NCBI RefSeq assembly: GCF_003641205.1
Contig: NZ_CP032762.1
Span: 3,596,001-3,660,000 of the forward strand
Source: Rhodococcus sp. P1Y
GTDB taxonomy: Bacteria > Actinomycetota > Actinomycetes > Mycobacteriales > Mycobacteriaceae
Length of the DNA stretch: 64,000 nucleotides
Reading direction: 5' to 3'
The position numbers and the translations under genes are program-made. A model generated the notes under the pieces. The model had not been told where the DNA came from and made no database searches. It was given only the letters and a program-made list of their open reading frames with translations. Every line of letters begins with the position of its first letter. Positions within the stretch are counted from its first letter, which is position 1. This document shows, one piece after another, positions 59,872 through 64,000 of this stretch.

Positions 59872-62800
59872 CTTCGGTACGCGTCGGTACTCTCCTCGTC
59901 AACGGTGACCCCAGCGCGGCCGCCAAATCCGTCCCGTCGTGTTCGGCCAGAAGTTCCCCGTTCTCCCACACCAGCAATGCGGCGCTGACGGTGTTCTCCG
60001 CGGTCGAATGTGCGAGATCGTAGTGCGCACAGCCGGGCACATCGGAATAGGTGATCCAGAGGTCGTACCCCGTCATGAACAGATCGAGATCGAACTGCAC
60101 GCTCAACCCGAGCAATTCGCTTCTGCCGTTGTCGTCGACACCCGCGAACGCCTCGTCGAGCGCGAGCAAACGAGGGGAGTGTGGGTCGGCCGAGGACAGC
60201 ATCACGTGCGCCGCAGCGAACAATGGAAGGTGGAGTGACACCGATTGTTCGCCGCCGGACAGTGCGCTGTGCCGTGCGACGGTGAGCCGATCCTCGGTGC
60301 CGTCACCGCGAATGAGGCTGAATGCGAACACTCGCCATCGACGGTAGTCGAGAGTCGTGGCCAGGATCTCCGGGTACGAACGCTCGGGATTGGCGGCGCG
60401 TGCGATTCTGATTTCGGATGCGAAGTGCGCACGCATCTTCGCGAGATCGTCGGCGCCGAGGGCGGAGGCGTCGCGATCGAGCAGCTTGGAGATTTCGCGA
60501 GCACCGTCGTCGAGGTTGTCCGCGAGTACCCAATGCACTCCGATCGTGTTGCCCGAGGACATCTTTCGCTGCTTCATCTCCGCGGCCATCTGGGCGATGA
60601 GCTCGCGGGCGTCGACGGTTCGCTCGTGGATCTGCTGCGCGAGCCCGGTGAGCAGAGCATCCTCCAGAATGCGTCGTTCGTGTTCGGTGAGCAGTGTCTC
60701 CTGGTTGGAGCGGGCGTCACCGATGCGGTTCGCGAAGTCGCCGACCGACGAATAACCCTGTTCGTCCTGGATTCTCACCACCGTGAGTCCGTCGGGCGCG
60801 TCCCACTGCAGCCGATAGTCCTGGCCGGACGACGCCAGCTGCGAGTCGAACTCCTGGAGCGCACCGGTCAGTGCAGTGCGTGTGCTCTTGCGATAAGTGT
60901 CACTCGCCTTGACCGAGCTGGTCGCTTCGTCGAGAGCGCTGTGAAGGCCGGACACGGCGGTGGGTAGGACGGCGATCTCCTCCTCCGGTGAGCGCGCGTT
61001 CTGAATCCGATAGAGGATCTGTTCGACACTGAGCCAAGCGGATTCGCTGGAGGGCCAGGAATACACGGTCTGTACGCCAAGTATGGCGAGAAGGTCGACC
61101 CGTGCATATGGGGCCAATCTGGCGGCATCCCCCAGGGCTTCGGTCAGCGCGGCACGCAGACCCTCCTGCGCAGTGTTGCATGCGCCTTCCGCCTTACCGA
61201 TCGCTTCTCCGGCTTCCTTGTCCGACTTGCGCGCTGCGCGCTGCTCGACCTTGCATGCCTCGATCCTGTCTCGGGCCTTGTCGAGGTCTGCGGTGATCTG
61301 GTCTGCGGTCGAACCGAGCTTCTCGCTGAGTATCTCGAGACGCTGGACCTGCTGGAGGTAGTTTTCCTCGGCGATAGCCGCTTCTTCTGCCAATTCCTCG
61401 GCGAGACCGGTCGACTCCTCGAGTCGGTTCAGTGCTTCCCGTCCGCGCTCGGTTTCCCGCACGTGCTCTCCGCGCCTGCGCAGCACGAGCTCACCCTGGT
61501 TCTCGAAGTGACGGATCGATGCGGCGAGCGAGTCGATGTCCCGAGCAATGTGCGGAGTCCGGTGTGCGACTGCAGTTGTCCTTAGGTGCTTCTCCTTGGC
61601 AGACAATTCTGCGATGGCCTGATCGAGTTCGCTGTCGGCTGTTCTCGCGCCTGCCTGAGACGTACGAAGTGCACCCGCCGCCTCGGTCACTGCCTTCTGC
61701 GCCTTGATGATTCCCGACGCCTTCGGCAATCTCTTCGCAGCTGCGGCCAGACTACGAAGCAGCTCGGTCGCTGCGCGCTCCTCGTGCTGGGTGGCATCGA
61801 GGGTGCCGGACGTCGCGTCGATCGATGCGTCGAGTTCTTCGATTCGGGCGGCACGCCGTCGGGCTCGTGCGGTGGCCCCGATGTATTCGGCGTCGGGTTT
61901 GACGTGGCGGCCCTGTTGCACACCTTGGCGGAAACGACCGTCGACGCCGATGACCGTCACCCCGTGGTCGCCGTGTCCGAGCGCAATGGAGGACAGAATG
62001 TCGTGGACGACATCTTCGGCCACATCGGTCCCCGGCTCCGGGGTGAGGACATCGGCGAGTGTGCGCCCGGCGGGTCGCTCGCTCGGTGCGGCAGGCACGA
62101 GGTAGTGCTCGGACTCGATTGCCGCAGGCACGGACGTCGGCGAAATCCAGCCGTCGAGGATGTTCGCGGCGTGAAGCGCCGCTTCGACTCCGGCTGCCTC
62201 GGCAGGCTCGATTCCGTCGAGGAATCGGACCAGTTGCCACAGGGGCGCACCGGCGAGGCCGTCGCGCGACGATGTTCGCGCGGCGAACGGCGGGGGAGCG
62301 TCGTCGTGTTGAGCCTCGATCACCCTGCGTTCGGCGCGGAGCGTGGACAATTCTTCGGACAGTGCCGCTGCGCGCACCGAAGCCTGCGCCTTCTTGGCGC
62401 GGACCAACTCGAGGCCTTCCGTGGAGGCCTCGGCCAAGACCGTGTCCGAGCTGGGTGCGTCGTCCTCACCGATGTGGGGAACCGCCGCATCGAGCAGCTC
62501 GAACGCCGAGACGGAAATTCCCGCGTCCTGGTAGATCGAGGAATGCTCCGACCACCACGACCGGAGTGCGGACGAGTACTGTGCCCGTGCCAGCTCGACT
62601 GCTGCTTCGGCTTCGATGACCGAGGCTCGTGCGGCTTCGAGCAGCTCACGTGAACGTGCGGCGCTCTTGTCTGCGCGGGCTCTCTCGGTCGCCGCTTTCT
62701 CGACGGTGCCCAGTGCCTCACGAACGGCGCGCACATCGCCGTCCCGTTCCTCTGCATGACCTCGGAGAGCGGTGCTGAACTGATCGCTGCGTGAGGACGT

Positions 62801-64000
62801 CGGCATCGATGCCCAGGCGATTCCTGCGTCGTCTGCGGCGGACTGGAGATCGTCCTCGGCGCGAGCCAGCGCGCTCACCGCGTCTTTCACCGCGGCCTCG
62901 GCGCGTGCCGATTCGGTCGTACGCTGCTCGAGGTCGGACTGCGCCTTGCGTGCTCGTTCGGATTGCTGAGCCGCTGAAATCTTCAGTTTGCCTGCCGATT
63001 CGGCCAAGTCATCGAGTTGCTGTTTACCCTCGTACGCGCTCGAGCGCTGCAGGGTCTCTCGATCGGCCAGCGCCTGATCCAGAGCGCGCTCGGCATCGTC
63101 GAAGCGCTTCTCCGCTGCCAACCGCTCCTGCAGCCGACGTTCTTTCAGTGCGGCAGCGGCGAAATGGGCGGTGGTGGCGTGAGTGACTGCCTCGAGTCGA
63201 CGGGAGACCTGTTCGACGTCCGAACGCGCCTGAACTCGAAGGTACTTGGAGTAGACGCCGACGAAATTCTTGGCCGCGAGATCGGCCTGCGCGAGCCCTT
63301 CGAGCGCGCGGCCGACTTCTTCCATGTCGCTGAAGGACCGTGCGGCCTCGAGAACGAGTTGATCGTCGAGCGGACGTAGCCCGTCCGTCAGTGCCTGCGA
63401 CAGACCTTTCGGATCGAGATTCTTGGCCAGTTGTGGACGACGAAGCGTCAGGATGAGATTGATGAGCTGGTCGTATCGCTGCACGCCGAGTCCGAACATG
63501 CGGGCGTCGATCGCGGCTCGGTAGTCGACGGGGCGATCGGTCAGCGCGTCGGTCCCGAGCTGTTCGGCCAGTTGCTTCTTGGTGAGCGGGCGGTCATCGG
63601 ACCCCAGGAGCGAGAAATCGACCCCAGCACGGCCTTCGGCAACGAAGTACCAACGTGTGACCTTGTCGTTCTGGCGACTCGCGCGCATTCCGATTCCCAC
63701 GGTGACCGATTCCGGGTTCTCCCGTGTGCCACGCCCGAACTCCATCCACACGTACGAGTGAGCGCTCTCCTGCCCGCGATAGAGCAGGTTGGACTTCATC
63801 GTGCGTTCCTCGCCTGCGAACGGATTGAGGCGACGCGGTTCGATTCGGCCGTCCAACACGAACGGGAACAGCACCTCGAGCGCTTTGGTCTTGCCCGATC
63901 CATTGGGGCCGCGCAGCACCAGACGGCCGTCGGCGAACGAGAACTCTTGATCGCGGTAATCCCAGAGGTTGATGATCCCTGCTCGCGTCGGTCGGAAACG
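59849..64000 (-). CDS. jetC: JetC, SMC/MukB-like ATPase of a type II Wadjet system (5' end cut by window edge)
   Basis: At least 1,383 residues, still open at the right edge. The first visible residues are RFRPTRAGIINLWDYRDQEF, the opening of TIGR02680 proteins, so only about 10-30 residues are missing. Walker A GPNGSGKT follows within 40 residues. Long Ala/Glu/Arg-rich coiled coils fill most of the middle. Near the C-terminus lie the ABC signature LSGGEQSVSLHLPLFAAAH and Walker B RLLALDEAFAGVDD. JetC with JetA (kleisin) and JetB forms a loop-extruding condensin-like complex that recognises plasmids. jetA and jetB are expected just beyond 64000. Confidence 0.92.
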   Translation of the reverse strand, partial: RFRPTRAGIINLWDYRDQEFSFADGRLVLRGPNGSGKTKALEVLFPFVLDGRIEPRRLNPFAGEERTMKSNLLYRGQESAHSYVWMEFGRGTRENPESVTVGIGMRASRQNDKVTRWYFVAEGRAGVDFSLLGSDDRPLTKKQLAEQLGTDALTDRPVDYRAAIDARMFGLGVQRYDQLINLILTLRRPQLAKNLDPKGLSQALTDGLRPLDDQLVLEAARSFSDMEEVGRALEGLAQADLAAKNFVGVYSKYLRVQARSDVEQVSRRLEAVTHATTAHFAAAALKERRLQERLAAEKRFDDAERALDQALADRETLQRSSAYEGKQQLDDLAESAGKLKISAAQQSERARKAQSDLEQRTTESARAEAAVKDAVSALARAEDDLQSAADDAGIAWASMPTSSRSDQFSTALRGHAEERDGDVRAVREALGTVEKAATERARADKSAARSRELLEAARASVIEAEAAVELARAQYSSALRSWWSEHSSIYQDAGISVSAFELLDAAVPHIGEDDAPSSDTVLAEASTEGLELVRAKKAQASVRAAALSEELSTLRAERRVIEAQHDDAPPPFAARTSSRDGLAGAPLWQLVRFLDGIEPAEAAGVEAALHAANILDGWISPTSVPAAIESEHYLVPAAPSERPAGRTLADVLTPEPGTDVAEDVVHDILSSIALGHGDHGVTVIGVDGRFRQGVQQGRHVKPDAEYIGATARARRRAARIEELDASIDATSGTLDATQHEERAATELLRSLAAAAKRLPKASGIIKAQKAVTEAAGALRTSQAGARTADSELDQAIAELSAKEKHLRTTAVAHRTPHIARDIDSLAASIRHFENQGELVLRRRGEHVRETERGREALNRLEESTGLAEELAEEAAIAEENYLQQVQRLEILSEKLGSTADQITADLDKARDRIEACKVEQRAARKSDKEAGEAIGKAEGACNTAQEGLRAALTEALGDAARLAPYARVDLLAILGVQTVYSWPSSESAWLSVEQILYRIQNARSPEEEIAVLPTAVSGLHSALDEATSSVKASDTYRKSTRTALTGALQEFDSQLASSGQDYRLQWDAPDGLTVVRIQDEQGYSSVGDFANRIGDARSNQETLLTEHERRILEDALLTGLAQQIHERTVDARELIAQMAAEMKQRKMSSGNTIGVHWVLADNLDDGAREISKLLDRDASALGADDLAKMRAHFASEIRIARAANPERSYPEILATTLDYRRWRVFAFSLIRGDGTEDRLTVARHSALSGGEQSVSLHLPLFAAAHVMLSSADPHSPRLLALDEAFAGVDDNGRSELLGLSVQFDLDLFMTGYDLWITYSDVPGCAHYDLAHSTAENTVSAALLVWENGELLAEHDGTDLAAALGSPLTRRVPTRTEGGLEFVR

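Overview
The window is chromosomal DNA from a high-GC actinobacterium of the Mycobacteriales, most likely Nocardiaceae (Rhodococcus or Rhodococcoides type). The evidence is a mycolate-type fabG-inhA pair, the mycothiol ligase MshC, the mannosyltransferase MptB of lipoarabinomannan synthesis, frequent GTG/TTG starts, 4-bp ATGA/GTGA overlaps, and gene order that closely follows the Mycobacterium tuberculosis blocks Rv1459c-Rv1496 and Rv2141c-Rv2130c. I recalled that gene order from memory and did not compute it. No insertion sequence, prophage, CRISPR array or rRNA was seen. There is one tRNA, tRNA-Leu(GAG).

Layout: 1-1.6 kb is mptB (cut by the left edge), divergent from the complete suf operon sufRBDCSUT (1.76-8.25 kb), which builds Fe-S clusters. 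Next, on the minus strand, come Ku (NHEJ), a lycopene cyclase-like flavoprotein and an SDR (8.3-11.2 kb). An ABC-F ATPase and a small HTH protein follow (11.4-13.4 kb), then acnR and acn (13.4-16.9 kb) with a candidate AcnR operator. 17.3-23.3 kb is a cell-envelope block (membrane protein, RipA-type NlpC/P60 hydrolase, MoxR-DUF58-VWA). 23.3-26.1 kb holds fabG, inhA and coproporphyrin ferrochelatase. 26.1-31.5 kb holds DUF3097, NfeD/SPFH, a SatD/membrane pair and a TVP38 protein. 31.6-36.8 kb is methylmalonyl-CoA mutase mutA-mutB with its chaperone meaB.

36.8-45 kb is a less conserved stretch: nucleoside hydrolase, OsmC, an MHS-family transporter, a saccharopine dehydrogenase-like reductase, DUF2784, a glutamate-cysteine ligase-like enzyme, an SDR fused to a four-cysteine domain, and tRNA-Leu. 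45.2-58.6 kb follows the second mycobacterial block: M20 peptidase, PEBP, pyrD, DUF5703, LppL-like lipoprotein, uppP, phosphoglycerate mutase-like, DUF3090, SCO1664 and mshC. It is interrupted at 49.7-54 kb by a small unknown gene, an hmuTUV haem/iron importer and a degenerate aldo-keto reductase.

The right end (58.6-64 kb, minus strand) carries jetD and nearly all of jetC of what reads as a type II Wadjet anti-plasmid system (TIGR02680 SMC-like ATPase plus DUF2399 TOPRIM nuclease). Its jetA and jetB should lie just beyond the right edge. This is the most interesting system in the window. It belongs to a known defence family, so it is not wholly new.
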